Made by a program: the position numbers and the translations under genes. This document shows, one piece after another, positions 13,159 to 26,042 of a DNA stretch of 64,000 bases (the first letter of the stretch is position 1; every line of letters starts with the position of its first letter). Location: NCBI GenBank assembly GCA_963573385.1, contig CAUYLG010050999.1, forward strand, positions 1-64,000, in the 5' to 3' direction. This stretch comes from Cacajao melanocephalus (Eukaryota > Chordata > Mammalia > Primates > Pitheciidae). The notes under the pieces were generated by a model that saw nothing but the letters and a program-made list of their open reading frames with translations, did not search any database and was not told the DNA's origin.

Positions 13159-13640
13159 AGAGTTGTTAGGCCAAGGTACCAAGAGAAAGCAGAGAGAGTG
13201 GAATATGAATGGCAGTAAGAGTGACTTACTCTTACCTGCTCAGTGATTTGGTAGCTCAGGGGCATATAGGCATCTCTGAAGACGTAAACCGTGTCTCAGG
13301 GCACTTTCAGATCTTATTGGCCATCCACACATGAGATCTAGAGGACAAAGGGGCTATAATAGGCAAGTGACAATTCAGCTCGGACTCCTTTAGATGGTCA
13401 GATACAGTGGCATATCCAGAGAACAGCTCTTATTTCAACTAAAGGGAGAAACAGCAACAGCCCTGAAAAAACAAAAAAGGAATCCATAACCAAAGATGAC
13501 AGCTTCTGTGCAATGAGTTCCCATGCTTCCTATGAAGGGTGGAGGGAAGGATTCAGTGACATGGGACAAGGCTGTCACTGAAGCAGCACATATAGTATTC
13601 TCTGGCATCGGCACATGCTTTGTTACGTGTTTATTGAATA

Positions 13641-13719
13641 GCCAAGATCGCGCCACTGCACTCCAGCCTGGGCAACAGAGCGAGACTCCATCTCAAAAAA
13701 AAAAAAAGAAAGAAAAAAG
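13641..13719 (+). repeat. Alu 3' end only, with A tail
   Basis: gccaagatcgcgccactgca through gagcgagactccatctc and A13. Close to a young Alu consensus. It starts at the same Alu position where the 11626 copy stops, sharing gcca. Confidence 0.9.
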
Positions 13720-13825
13720 AAAATCAGTATCTCAGGCTCCATCCCAGACCCACAAAATCAGAATCTGCATTTAAAAAGCTCTCCAGGTGACTTTGTATGT
13801 GCATTAGAGCTTGAGAAGCAGTGAT
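13720..13825 (+). repeat. MER5-type DNA transposon, right half
   Basis: aaaatcagtatctcaggctc, aatcagaatctgcatttaaa and aggtgactttgtatgtgcat through gcttgagaagcagtg. Completes the half-element at 12185. Short overlap gaaatgcagagtttcagg / gaaaatcagtatctcagg at the two junctions. Confidence 0.7.
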
Positions 13826-14053
13826 CTAGGAAATTCAGGATTACCAGCCACATTGTCATTTCATCTGGCCACCCAGTGGCGTTGAGCACTCTTCCCATCT
13901 AGGTGAGGGAATTCCCTCCTTTGTGTATCTGTACCTCCCCATAAGAGAAGCGAGAAACTTGCTTTCTAAGTTTACATTTCAGCAAGGGCAGTCCTGTGAC
14001 CTTAGGCTTTGCCAGTCAAATGCATCCACGCCAGATTAGGGGAGTGGGGGGGA

Positions 14054-14390
14054 TGCAAATTAAAACAGGATACTATCTTACTCCCATCAGAAAGGCAAAA
14101 AGCATTAATTTTAACTATACCAAGTGTTATTGAAGGTATGAGGAAATGGGGACATGCTGGTGGAAATATAAACTGGTACAACTACTTTGGAGAGCAGCTT
14201 ACAATATCTGGTAAACTTTAAAGTGTGTGTATCATACAACCTTGGAATTCAGTTTTTAAATGCCTGTCTTAAAGACCTTTCTTCATAGTATATAAAAGGA
14301 AATATGTTCAGGGGTCTACAGTGCAACTTCTTGATAACAGGAGAAAAATATCGGTTAACAACCTTAGCATCTATCAATAGAGAAGTAGAG
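14054..14390 (+). mobile_element. Old L1 fragment (ORF2 C-terminal region)
   Basis: atgcaaattaaaacaggata and catgctggtggaaatataaa match the conserved late-ORF2 segment of mammalian L1. Continues beyond the Alu at 14391-14621. Confidence 0.75.
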
Positions 14391-14621
14391 GCCATGCATG
14401 GTGGCTCACGCCTGTAATCCCAGCACTTTGGGAGGCTGAGGCAGGCAGATCACAAGGTCAAAAGATTGAGATCATCCTGGCCAACATGGTGAAACCCCGT
14501 CTCTACAAAAAATACAAAAATTAGCTGGGTGTGGTGGTGCGTATCTAAGCCCAGCTACTTGGGAGGCTGAGGCAGGAAAATTGCTTGAACCTGGGAGGCA
14601 GAGGTTGCGGTGAGCCGAGAT
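14391..14621 (+). repeat. Alu lacking its 3' end but flanked by target-site duplication
   Basis: Runs from gccatgcatggtggctcacg to ggttgcggtgagccgagat and stops without the last ~45 bases or an A tail. The flanks are caatagagaagtaga (14375-14389) and aataaagagaagtaga (14624-14639), so the shortened form itself seems bounded by a target duplication. Confidence 0.88.
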
Positions 14622-14975
14622 GTAATAAAGAGAAGTAGATAAATGCATTGTGATGTATTTTTCAGTGGAATAGATGAATTGGCCAGATGCACATTTATTA
14701 ATGTGGATAAATCTTCTAAGACAAAGTTGCAAAATATAATTATATATCAGAATACCATACCTTTTTAAAGCACATGAACATTACTATGTAATGTGTGTTA
14801 CACAGACAGACACACAAACTTAAACATGGACTGGAAGGAGACACTCCAGATACAAGATAGTGGATTTCTTTGAGGAGGGGGTGATGGAAACAGGTACATG
14901 GGAAATGTGAACTATATCTGTAATTTTTAAAAATATGTATGTAACATATATAACAAAATGTGAACATTTATTAAA
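14622..14975 (+). mobile_element. Old L1 fragment, continuation into 3' UTR
   Basis: Resumes after the Alu. The segments aacaggtacatgggaaatgt and atatctgtaatttttaaaaa resemble an L1M 3' end. Confidence 0.55.
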
Positions 14976-14980
14976 TCTGA

Positions 14981-15103
14981 GTGGTAGGCACTCAGCACTC
15001 TGGGAGGTTGAGGTGGGAGGATCATTTGAGCCTAGGAGTTCAAGGCTGCAGTGAGCTATGATTATGCCAATGCACACCAAGACCCAGTCTCTTAAAAAAA
15101 AAA
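14981..15103 (+). repeat. Fossil Alu/7SL monomer
   Basis: gtggtaggcactcagcactc, then ggaggttgaggtgggaggat fused to gttcaaggctgcagtgagct and ending gacccagtctctt. This 7SL-like single-arm arrangement fits FRAM/FLAM-type monomers. Confidence 0.7.
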
Positions 15104-15129
15104 TCTGGTGGGATCATGAGTTTATGTTA

Positions 15130-15385
15130 ACAGGAGGCAACCTTAGCACAGTGCTTCAGGGCGAAACTTGCCACACAACAGCCTTGGTTCATATCCCAGC
15201 TCTGCCCCCTTCTTTTCTGGGTGACTTTGGCAGGTTACTTAACCTTTCTGTGGCTTAGTTTTCTCATCTGTGAGATAAAGATGATAATGTATCAATCCAA
15301 TCCTATAGAGTTGATACATAGATTAAACTGATCTGTGTGAAGCCCTCTGGTTCATAGTAAACATACTTTAGCTGGTGTTATTCTG
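15130..15385 (+). repeat. MIR
   Basis: cttggttcatatcccagctc, gcaggttacttaacctttct and ttctcatctgtgagataaag are the MIR core. The 3' part is ttgatacatagattaaactg. Confidence 0.85.
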
Positions 15386-15749
15386 TATACTTTCTGAATG
15401 TTTAAAAATGTGATTACTTTTAAAATATAGATCATGAAGCATAAATAAAATTGTGGAATATTTACAAAGGCATTGTAACATTATTGCTATTACTGAATAT
15501 GGAGTATTTTTGTTAGAAAGCAAACGTTTCTACCACTGTTTTCTAGTGTATTTGTTTATGGACAAGGAATTTGAGAATTATCCACAGATTTTAACACTGT
15601 GGGTTTTCTTCTTATGATTGTGATGGATGCTATCATGGGAAAGTTTTTTTTAAAGCTCTTCTGTTGGAATAAATAAAAAACACAAAAATAAAATGTCTGT
15701 TATCTATGCAGTACTTTTATTCCAGGATCAACATTGCCTGAGTTCCGCA

Positions 15750-15890
15750 AAGTGAGAGTTCGTTTCCTTTATTTTACTGATGGAAATGACACACAAAGAA
15801 AGTAGATGACTTGGTTGAAGTTATGTTGGGTGGGAGGGAACCTGGTCTCCTGCTTGTGAACTGAGAGGGAAGGGTTGGTTCTCCGGACTG
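15750..15890 (-). repeat. MIR fragment
   Basis: Reverse-complement core: ttattttactgatggaaatg, gatgacttggttgaagttat, then gggagggaacctggtctcct. Confidence 0.6.
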
Positions 15891-16184
15891 TGCTCCCTGC
15901 CCCTGCCTTTGCCTGCGTTGGTACAGGAGTAGTCTACACTGCCGACTGCTTCCCCTTCCTCTCCTTTTATGTCACATCATGCCGATCACTTAACCAAAGT
16001 TGAGACTGCTAGATTATACCCTGAAGAGGCCATTTATTTTAAAAATGAGAATCATTTTTAAAGAACCTAGAGTTTAACAGAAGGATTGACTGTATCAGGA
16101 GCAGAGAGACACATCTCTTATTAGTCTTTTTTCTGTTAAGTATCTGCACAAGTCATTTGCCCTTCAGTTTATCAAACCTGTTTT

Positions 16185-16735
16185 CAGGATCAGCGGTGTG
16201 ACAAGCACTGTGCTAGGCTGGTGAAGATAAAAAGACTATCAAATTTCGTGCCTCCAGGATATCATTGTTTATGAAGGAGGCAGACAAACCAACAACTTCA
16301 AGTGTGTAAAAAGAAGGTATATAAAATATAGCAGAGGATATATGAAGAGTGGCTGACTCAGCCTCAGGGAACACATGGAAAGGTATTTCAGGTAGACGGA
16401 ATAACATGAGCAAAGATGTTAGAGAAGCAAGGAGTTGACTGTGGCTTGGGAGTATATCTCAATAGAGCCGGGAGAGTTGCTGCGGGAAAGATGGGCTGGA
16501 AAGCCACCTGTGAAAGGCTGTGCATATGATATCACAGTCTGCGTGGGGCTCAGAGGGACACAGTTCATTATCTTAGAAGGTCATGCTGATCATATGGGGG
16601 AAGTAGAGGCTGGGAAAGGAGGTCTGTTTCGTAGAGTGACAGTAATCGAGGTAGGAGATGGCTGTAAGTGCTCACATGAGGCAACAGTGAAGGCATTGGA
16701 GAAGAGGAGACAGAATTGGGTGTTTTAGGAGTTAA
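16185..16735 (-). repeat. L2 LINE fragment
   Basis: Reads caagcactgtgctaggctgg, then gcctccaggatatcattgtt, with later ggaataacatgagcaaagat. The order is that of the L2 3' part in reverse. Confidence 0.6.
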
Positions 16736-16934
16736 AATACAGAATGTGGTGACCTGTGAGTGTTTGGCCTCTTAGAGTCTCTCTTGTCAGCCACATATTC
16801 CCTGTCCAAATACAACACTGTTTTAAGTAACACCAAAAGGTTTTTAGGGCACAAAGATCTGCAGTGAATTCATGATGTTAAGTCCTTTATATGTAGGATA
16901 AAGCAGTGTGAAGAGTTGTGAAGCATGTGATACC

Positions 16935-17075
16935 CATCAAATACCCACTGGAAGCCTACCAAGTGCCAAGTTCAGGTTAGGTACTTTCAATCTAGCAACA
17001 GACAGGGCAAAAACGTAGTTCCTGTTCTCATGCTGCCTATATTCTGGTGAGAGAAGGACATCTCAAACACTCCCA
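16935..17075 (-). repeat. L2 LINE 3' end fragment
   Basis: aagcctaccaagtgccaagt, gcaacagacagggcaaaaac, ttcctgttctcatgctgcct and attctggtgagagaagga follow the L2 3' end in reverse. Confidence 0.6.
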
Positions 17076-18129
17076 GTTTAAAAACAAAACTGTTTTAAAT
17101 ATTTCCTGAACTGAGATGCTGTTAATCCAATTGTGAATGACTTTGTAAGACTAAATTGGTTGCCTTTACATAACACATTTATCAAGACTGTTTCTAGGAT
17201 GATGTATGAATAACAGTGGTTAAATGAACAATTAAGCCACTATGGTAAATGAGAGGCAAGTCTTTCTTAGGTGGAAATTAAAAGTGCAGAGGCTAACCCA
17301 TTCCGTGTCATAATTTATTCAAAATACTTTCTACTCAGCTGAAAATAACAAGCCTAAGCTATATTAAAATTGTAATATCGCTTATTTTTGTGGACTAGTG
17401 ACCTTCTTTAAGAACTAGACATATAATTGTTTACTAGTATCTGAAAGGCAAAAGTAGAAAATCAAGCTAATTGCTCTGTGTTGTACAAATGTGTAGTTTT
17501 CTGAGAAATTATGTTTCAACAGCTTTTCAGAATGCTTGCAAATACTTTTTTAGTATCATTTGTATTAGTGTTTCACACAAAAAAAAATCTTGTTGGCTTT
17601 TTATTTCTTCAAGGGCATTTTCATATTATACTATAGTTTTTAAACTACGTTACTTAGATGTATTTAAAGTTTACCTGTGTATGATTGAGACTTCCAGATA
17701 TGCAAAATGTACCCAAATGCAGCAAACTAGCAAATAAGCTATACACCTCAGAATATAATTTCCTTTCAACGAATTGGATTTGACTAAGACTGCGAGGAAG
17801 CCAGGAACCACTTCAAAACTGAAGAGGCGTTGACCTTTCTAGCTTGGTATCTATTCCTTGAGGTCTGAAAAGATGAAATAATGTACAACCTCAGGGCAGA
17901 CAAGTCCATGTCAGGGCACTGAGGCCTTAGCTCCAGCATGCCATTAATTCAAATGTTATTCCTGTGTCTGTTTTCATTAGCGAAGGTAGTAGCTTCCTTC
18001 TCCCCACAGGTAGAGCTACCTGACCATCTTGGGTCTCAGCAGGAGAGGACAGAATGCAGGTGATCCACTTCATTTTAGGTCCAGGAATGGCTTCTCTTTC
18101 AATATTGCTCTTATTTATGTAACTAATGA

Positions 18130-18501
<372 letters not shown>

Positions 18502-19344
18502 TGAAAAAATATGGTTTATGACTTCAAGGCAATTTTAAGCTTTAGGTGAGAACAGTGATCAGATTTATAATCAGGTAAATCTGATGTGATTTACCTTAGT
18601 TGGCTTATTGACTGTTATAATACATGTATCAGTCTACTTTTTCAGTACTGCCTTAAAATCTATAGGATTGCTTTCTTAGACCCAAAGACAGTATTTTTAT
18701 TGCCTTTTTCAGTTTTATTTATTTTTGTCATGGTAATACCTATATATGGCAATCAATAAAATAATAGTATTCCTGAATAGTAACAATGTCTCACCTTAGT
18801 TTTCACCCCCAATGCCAGCTCTTTAAAGGAAACTTTGTTTTCAGTTCCTAAAAATCTGAACAAATGCATGTACCTCTGTTTCTTGATTTATCAACTTAGT
18901 AAAATATCCGTAGCCTCTTTGTTATGAAACACGAGGATTTAACTCATTTTCATTAACTTTCCATTTTGATTGTTGGGTTATTAAAATACACAAGCAATAG
19001 AAGAGGTTAAAATAATGAAAGAGGAAATAAGTATATTTTCTCCACCTAAGGATAAGGATATTAGGCATATTAGTGTCCCTATTATTTCCACTGTTCTCCC
19101 TGCTTCTCACAGTCTTCTTATCGTCACAAGTTTTTCAATGTTTTTACTTTCTTTTGTTTCCATTACTAAGTCTTTTCTGCTTTATCCATAGGTCGATTCT
19201 AAATATTCCGAACCAGTAACACCTTTTATGTTATTTTCACAGTGTAAATATTGTTCATAGCTATTCATATTGTAAGATTGCATTTCTTTCCATCCCAATG
19301 AATTTCACAAGCTCTGGTGCACTCAGAAAAGAATGTCTCTAAGG

Positions 19345-19450
19345 GTTGTTGGGTAGATAAATGACTTAATCCACGTAAAGGGCTTAGAACAATTTCTGGT
19401 ACAGAGAATAAGTCTTCAATAAGCTTGTCCCAGCATTATTATTAGTACTG
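19345..19450 (+). repeat. MIR 3' part
   Basis: ggttgttgggtagataaatg, cgtaaagggcttagaacaat and aataagtcttcaataagctt match the MIR tail. Confidence 0.7.
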
Positions 19451-19965
19451 TATTTCATTGCATCTGAAATGTCACTGACTGTAAGCATTATCATTATTTT
19501 ATGTTCCACAAGAAAGAAAAGCATGCTACCAATTAAACTATATTCCCCAGGAATTGTGAGACAAATTTCAGAGTTATTAAAATGTACAGAAGTGTATCTT
19601 AGAATCAGTGAAATATATTCTTGCTTTGTTATTTTGTGTGTGTGTATTTTCCTAAAGCTTTTGGTAACCTTTCTTGACAAGAGAGCAATGTGCCTTCACC
19701 ATATCTGTTTGGTGCCCGTGAGATTTCCATGCTAGTTTCCTGCTACAGTTTAGACTGGTTGATTTACCTTAAACCTAAGTGAATCCCCCTACCCTGAGGT
19801 TTCCCCTGGGTTGATCCACTGTTCTCTGGATTTCATGTTAACTCCTTTTTTCCCCTCGTTTTGGTGGAATCCATCAAATAATTTCCCAAGAAGGTGTTGG
19901 TAGGAAGTAAATTTTGGAGTCCTTAAATTGCTGAAAATTTCTTTCCTCTAATATGACTTAAAAAA

Positions 19966-20096
19966 AAAAATACAGATGAGGTCTCAGTCTTACTATGTTG
20001 CCTAGGCTGGTTTTAAAAACTCTTAGACTCAAGCAGTTCTCCCACCTCAGTCTCCCAGAGCGCTAGGATTACAGGCATGAGCCACCATGCCCAGCT
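19966..20096 (-). repeat. Alu left-arm monomer (FLAM-like)
   Basis: gatgaggtctcagtcttact to ggattacaggcatgagccac, a single reverse-complement arm. Confidence 0.75.
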
Positions 20097-20799
20097 CTCT
20101 GATATGATTGAAAGAGATCCTCAATACTTACTCCTTTTGCAAGGGTTGTAGCTACAGAAACTCTCAAATCTCTTTGGTAATTTTAATTATAATTTTTAAA
20201 AAAGTGATCATCTGTTCTTGAGTGATCTTTTCCTTCAGGTTTCCTTTTCTTTTCCCCTCATTTTTATCTGATTCTGCCAGTTTTCTTCTGATGCCTTGTC
20301 TACTTGTTTATTCATATTTAAGAATGCAGGACAGAAATCTGGTGTGGTTTTCTACTGCAGTTGTGTAAATAGGTTTGTGTCCCACAAGGCCTGAAAGTAG
20401 GATGGGGATATGTTGTGAAAAGTAGGATGGGACATGTTGATTGGCAGGGCTCCCTTTCTAGAGCAGGTAGATAGCTGGCACTTGGCCAGCAGGCCTCCAA
20501 TGACAGGGCTCAGATACTAGTACCCAAGTTAGAGGTCTTCGCTCTCCCTCGTGATGGGTACCATTTCCTTAGCAAAGTTCTTTCTGATTTTTTTCTGGAA
20601 AGGTAGTGGGGTAGGATAGTGGGGAGTAGGATGTACTGGCTAGTAAAGCCATTATAAATTTTTTATTAGTCTCCTGGTTTCAGATCCACTTGTTATTGCC
20701 ACCCTCTCTTACCAGTTGTCCCTAAGCCTGGAGCCTTTCCAAGGTTCCAACAGATGATTGGTTTCCACCTTAGATGCAGCCCCACATGGTGTGATCTAG

Positions 20800-20960
20800 T
20801 CCTTCATACTATCACGTGCAGTCCCCTGACCATTGGCATCACCGGGGGGGGGCTTGCTTAAAATGCAGAATTTCAGGCCCCAGGAGACCTACTGAATCAA
20901 AATCTGCATTTTAATAAGGTCCCTGAATGATTTTATTCACTTTAAGATTTGATGACAGTT
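20800..20960 (+). repeat. MER5-type DNA transposon
   Basis: tgaccattggcatcaccggg, aaaatgcagaatttcaggcc, cctactgaatcaaaatctgc and ggtccctgaatgatttt. Contains a G8 run where the family has a short G tract. Confidence 0.65.
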
Positions 20961-21083
20961 CAAGACTACGATTTCATTGCTGTATCTTAATTTTTAACTC
21001 GTGCTGTCAGTTCTCTCTTCTCCAAAGCTTTGTTAGAATCCTCGTTAGGTGACAACTCCTGACCCATCAAGCTCCAGACACCC

Positions 21084-21374
<291 letters not shown>

Positions 21375-22032
21375 CCAGACACCATTCTCGAACCTCTTGC
21401 TAACCATAGCAGATCTCAGAACATTTCTGGGCAGTAGTTACTGAGGGTGGAGGTGGGGGTCAAAGTAATGATGAAACATTGAATTCTGAAACATGTAGTT
21501 GGTCCCAGTGAATAAAGTTCAGGCATTTTCTCTTACAACAAAATTTCATAATTAAATTGTGTATAATGTGATTGATTGATTAAGGAAGTTGATATGTCTA
21601 AGGCAGATTACCATTAATTATAATTCACCCTATTGTCGCCCTGACACCCAGCTTCTCTGGGAGCCTTTGGGCTTTGTGTATTATAATTTTGAAGGTGACA
21701 GGAATATGTAAGAACTCTGCTCTGTTACAGATGGTGGTGATAAGGAAAAGAAGGGCTATAACTCATGAGCAAACTCTAAATGCATTGAAATGCTGGATTT
21801 ACGTGGTTGATGGTTTAGCTTTTATGGCTATACACTTAAAGCAATAAAAACAACTTTTAGTATTGGAATTCATATAGGAAAAAATCATTTTGCTGTTATA
21901 TATTTAAAACTGTAACTTTAATTCCTATTTTTAATAGCATTCTTTTTAATTCAATATTTGATAAGTTTTTTTTTTTTTTTTAAGGAATGTAACTGTCATG
22001 TTAGACTACGTATTGCTCTTAAAAAGCAGTAT

Positions 22033-22331
22033 GAGGACAGGTGTGGTGGGTCTTGCCTGTAATCCCAGCACTTTGGGATTCTGAGACTGGAGGATCGCTC
22101 GAGCCCAGGAGTTTGAGACCAGCCCTGGCAACATAGAGAGACCTTGTCTCCATCTCAAAAAAGAAAAGAAAACAAAATTTGCAGTGTGTGGTAGTGCGTA
22201 CCTGTGATCCCAGCTACTTTGGAGGCCGAGGTGGGAAGATTTCCTGAACTCAGGAGGTTGAAGCTGCAGTGAGCTGAGATCACACCACCGCACTCCAGCA
22301 TGGGCAACAGAGGGAGACCCTATCTCAAATA
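22033..22331 (+). repeat. AluJ-like
   Basis: gaggacaggtgtggtgggtc to gggagaccctatctcaaat, with the J-type segment ggttgaagctgcagtgagct. Possible target duplication aaaaagcagtat / aaagaggcagtat at the flanks. Confidence 0.9.
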
Positions 22332-22343
22332 AAGAGGCAGTAT

Positions 22344-22568
22344 AGTAGTTAAGCATAGAATTCAGGTCAAGACTGCTTGGCTTTACATTTCTACCCGTGT
22401 ACTTTAGGCAAATTACTTAAGCTTTCTGGTCCTCAGTTTCATCATCTATAAAATAAGGAAAGTCATAGTATGTTTTAATAGGGTCATTGTAAGGAACAAG
22501 TTAATAAAAGTAAAGCACTTAGAAATGCCTGATACATAGTCAGTGATTAATAACTATTAGCTACTGAT
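22344..22568 (+). repeat. MIR
   Basis: agtagttaagcatagaattc, ttaggcaaattacttaagct, ctcagtttcatcatctataa and the tail ttaataactattag. Nearly full length, directly after the AluJ. Confidence 0.87.
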
Positions 22569-22784
22569 ACCATAAGTTGGAAGTGCTTTGGTAGCAATGC
22601 AGGATGGGAATTATAGTTTTTTTTTTTTGTCATCCTGGTTCAGGATTTAAAAATAAGACAGTAAGATAAGCTTAGTAGAAGAGAGGTAGCCTGGGTAAGA
22701 TAGTGCTAAAACCTAGAAAATTCCCTTTTGGTGACAGTTGATTGGATCTGAATAGCAGCCACACTCTGAAATGGGGCAGGTGGT

Positions 22785-23213
22785 TTTCAGGTAATGGGAC
22801 AATGGAATACCATGTGGTAGAAAGAATGAGGTATGTCTATATGTACTGAATGGACTTGTGTCCATTTTGCCAATATTGTGCAAAACCTGTCAGAACTATG
22901 TATATAATAGCCTATTTCTGTAAGAGAAAAAAACTTACTGAGATATAATCCATAAAATACATCCTTTAAAGTGTACAATAAAAAAAAATAAAGTGTACAA
23001 TTTAGTACACATAGAAAAAGGTTGGCAAGGATAACCCTAAATGGTTTATGGTAGTTGCTCCTGAGGAGTAGGAATTGAGAGAGTTTTGAGGTAGTATACT
23101 TTTTATTCTATATACTTTTTTGGTTTTAATTTTTATAATGATGTGTATTGCCTTTTAAAATTAAATTTAAACTAAAAATCTTTTTACATGACAGAAAGCA
23201 AGAAAGCATGACA
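22785..23213 (+). mobile_element. Old L1 3' UTR, interrupted at 22930-23010
   Basis: gaggtatgtctatatgtact, then tggtagttgctcctgaggag and ttataatgatgtgtattgcc, are typical of an L1M 3' end. Between them lies ~80 bp of opposite-strand L1 terminus. Confidence 0.65.
22930..23010 (-). repeat. Short copy of an L1 3' terminus
   Basis: cttactgagatataatccat to gtgtacaatttag closely matches 24603-24690, including an unusual internal A8-9 flanked by two gtg..caat blocks. Confidence 0.7.
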
Positions 23214-23591
23214 GAAAGTGAAAGTATTAATATTTATAGATTACTGCTAACTTGAGTGAAAATATATGGTTATCCCTATGTTTTAAAACTCATATTAAAT
23301 ATGGTGGAAACACATAAAAAGATGCTCAAGATTGTTAGAGAAATGCAAATTAAAACCATATTGAGGTAGCACTTCACACTACTAGGATGCCTATAATCAA
23401 AAGTCAGGCTGCAACACGTTGACAAGGATGTAGAGAAACTGGACCTCCATACATTGCTGGTGGAGTTGTAAAATGTCACAGCTACTTAGGAAAACAATTG
23501 GATTGGCAGTTCATCAAAAAGTTAAAATGGTTAGCATATGACCTATAGAGTTCACTCCTAGGTATATGCCCAAGAGAACTGGGCACACATC
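23214..23591 (+). repeat. Inverted-repeat arm 1 (old L1 sequence)
   Basis: gacagaaagtgaaagtatta through gagaaatgcaaattaaaacc to ccaagagaactgggcaca. Matches the reverse complement of 25068-25420 at close to 88-90% by hand alignment. Confidence 0.8.
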
Positions 23592-23944
23592 CCTTATTTT
23601 CCACAGTCAATGTTATTATCAGGGTTCCAGCTCTGCCAGGTGATTGAACTAAACTGCAGGTTCTGAATAGACATCAGTAACTGCCTTGAATGTGAAAATC
23701 ATACAGCTTGGCCCATAACCAGTTCCCAGCCACTAAGTAAAAGGCTGTGGAGGGGGTCAATGAAAGCTGAAAATTATCTTATACGAGGTGATGACAGATT
23801 TAACGGCAGCTGGACCTCATGCCCACGTTTTTGGGTGGGCTTGGATTATTGGTCTAAAAACTAACAAAATTTGAAGGAAATGTTCTATAATTTGGGTGGA
23901 TAAAGAGTTTATGTCTGACCAGGGATGGAGGAGTGGAGTGGGAC

Positions 23945-24087
23945 TATATTTGTTTTTTGTTTTGTTTTGTTTTTTGGACAGGATCGTCCTCTATTGCCCA
24001 GGCTGGTCTTGAACTCCTGACTTCAAGCAGTCCTCCCACCTTGCCCTCCCAAAGTACTGGTACAGGTGTGAGCCACCGAGCCTAGCC
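23945..24087 (-). repeat. Alu left-arm monomer preceded by (TTTTG)n
   Basis: The tract gttttttgttttgttttgtt leads into acaggatcgtcctctattgc and ends gtgagccaccgagcctagcc. Single arm. Confidence 0.75.
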
Positions 24088-24157
24088 TATATTTGTAGAG
24101 TTAGTAAGTAAAACAAGTTGTCAAGGTCCAGAGATGGGCAGAAATTAAGGGCTTTAG

Positions 24158-24510
<353 letters not shown>

Positions 24511-24602
24511 CAAGGGAGACTTTTAAATGTAGTATAGCTGGAAAGTTCTGGAAGGTGGAAAAACAGATTTTGTTGGACAGCAGCAATTTCTGCCAAATTT
24601 TT

Positions 24603-25420
24603 TCCAATTTACTGAGATATAATCCATACCATAAAATACATTCTTTAATGTGTCCAATTAAAAAAAAGTGTGCAATTCAGTGGTTTCAAGTATATTATTG
24701 TGCTGCCATCACCACTGTGTAATTCCCGAACATTTCCTTACCCCATTTCCTCTCTTACTCCCTCCTCAGCCCTTCAGAGCCACTAGTCTATGCATTTCCC
24801 TATTCTAGACATTTTATGTTAGTGGAATTGCACAATAGGTGACCTTTTATATGTGGTTTCTTAGCATAATGTTTCAAGATGTATCTGTGTTCTAGTATCT
24901 ATCAGTACTTCCATTTCTTCTTACACCTGAATAACATTCCTCATATATAGACATATATCACACTTTGTTTATCCATTCACCAAGTCATGGGCATTTGGGT
25001 TGTTTCCACTTTTTGGCTATTATGAATAATGCTTTGCTGTGAATAGTCATATACAGGTTTTTGGGTGGATATGTTTTCAGTTCTCTTGGGTATATACCTC
25101 AGAGTGAACTTGATAGGTCATATACTAACCATTTTAACTTTTTGATGAACTGCCAGTCAAATTGTTTTCCTAAGAGCCTGTGACATTTTACATTCCCACC
25201 AGCAATGTATGGGGGTCCAGTTTCTCCACATCCTTGCTAACATGTGTTGCAGTCTGATTTTTGATTATAGCCATCCTAGTGGTGTGAAGTGCTACCTCAT
25301 TGTGGTTTTAACTTGCATTTCTCTAACAATCTTGAGCAGCTTTTTATGTTTCTGCCATATTTAATATAAGAGAGTTTTAAAACATAGGGGCATCATATAT
25401 TTTCACTGAAGTTAACAGTG
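24603..25420 (-). mobile_element. Old L1 3' part; contains inverted-repeat arm 2 (25068-25420)
   Basis: Begins with tttactgagatataatccat (the L1M 3' terminus in reverse), then gcatttgggttgtttccact, cccaccagcaatgtatgggg and ctcattgtggttttaacttg. The last ~350 bases mirror 23214-23591. Confidence 0.85.
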
Positions 25421-25716
25421 ATCACTAAATATTGATACTTTCACTTTACCTGTCTTACATAAATAAACCTGTTACTGATCTCCTTCTTCATTTCTCAAAG
25501 TAATTGATAGAAACAGAATTTTATTAATTTCCTTATAAAAGGACACATAACTATGATAATAATAGAAAAACAATTAGATACAAGGTAATACATAGTGAAG
25601 TGACAAAGCTATAGCACTGAGTGATAAGGCACAGTGCTCTCCAAGATAGTCACACAGTGATCCATTTTGGTGCCAGCAGAAATGGATTTCCTGATTTTTA
25701 TTTAAGAAAGAAATTA

Positions 25717-26042
<326 letters not shown>

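Noticed and set aside
14472..15080. Minus-strand ORFs of 75-86 codons
   Set aside because: They read through the truncated Alu, L1 and fossil monomer; no gene.
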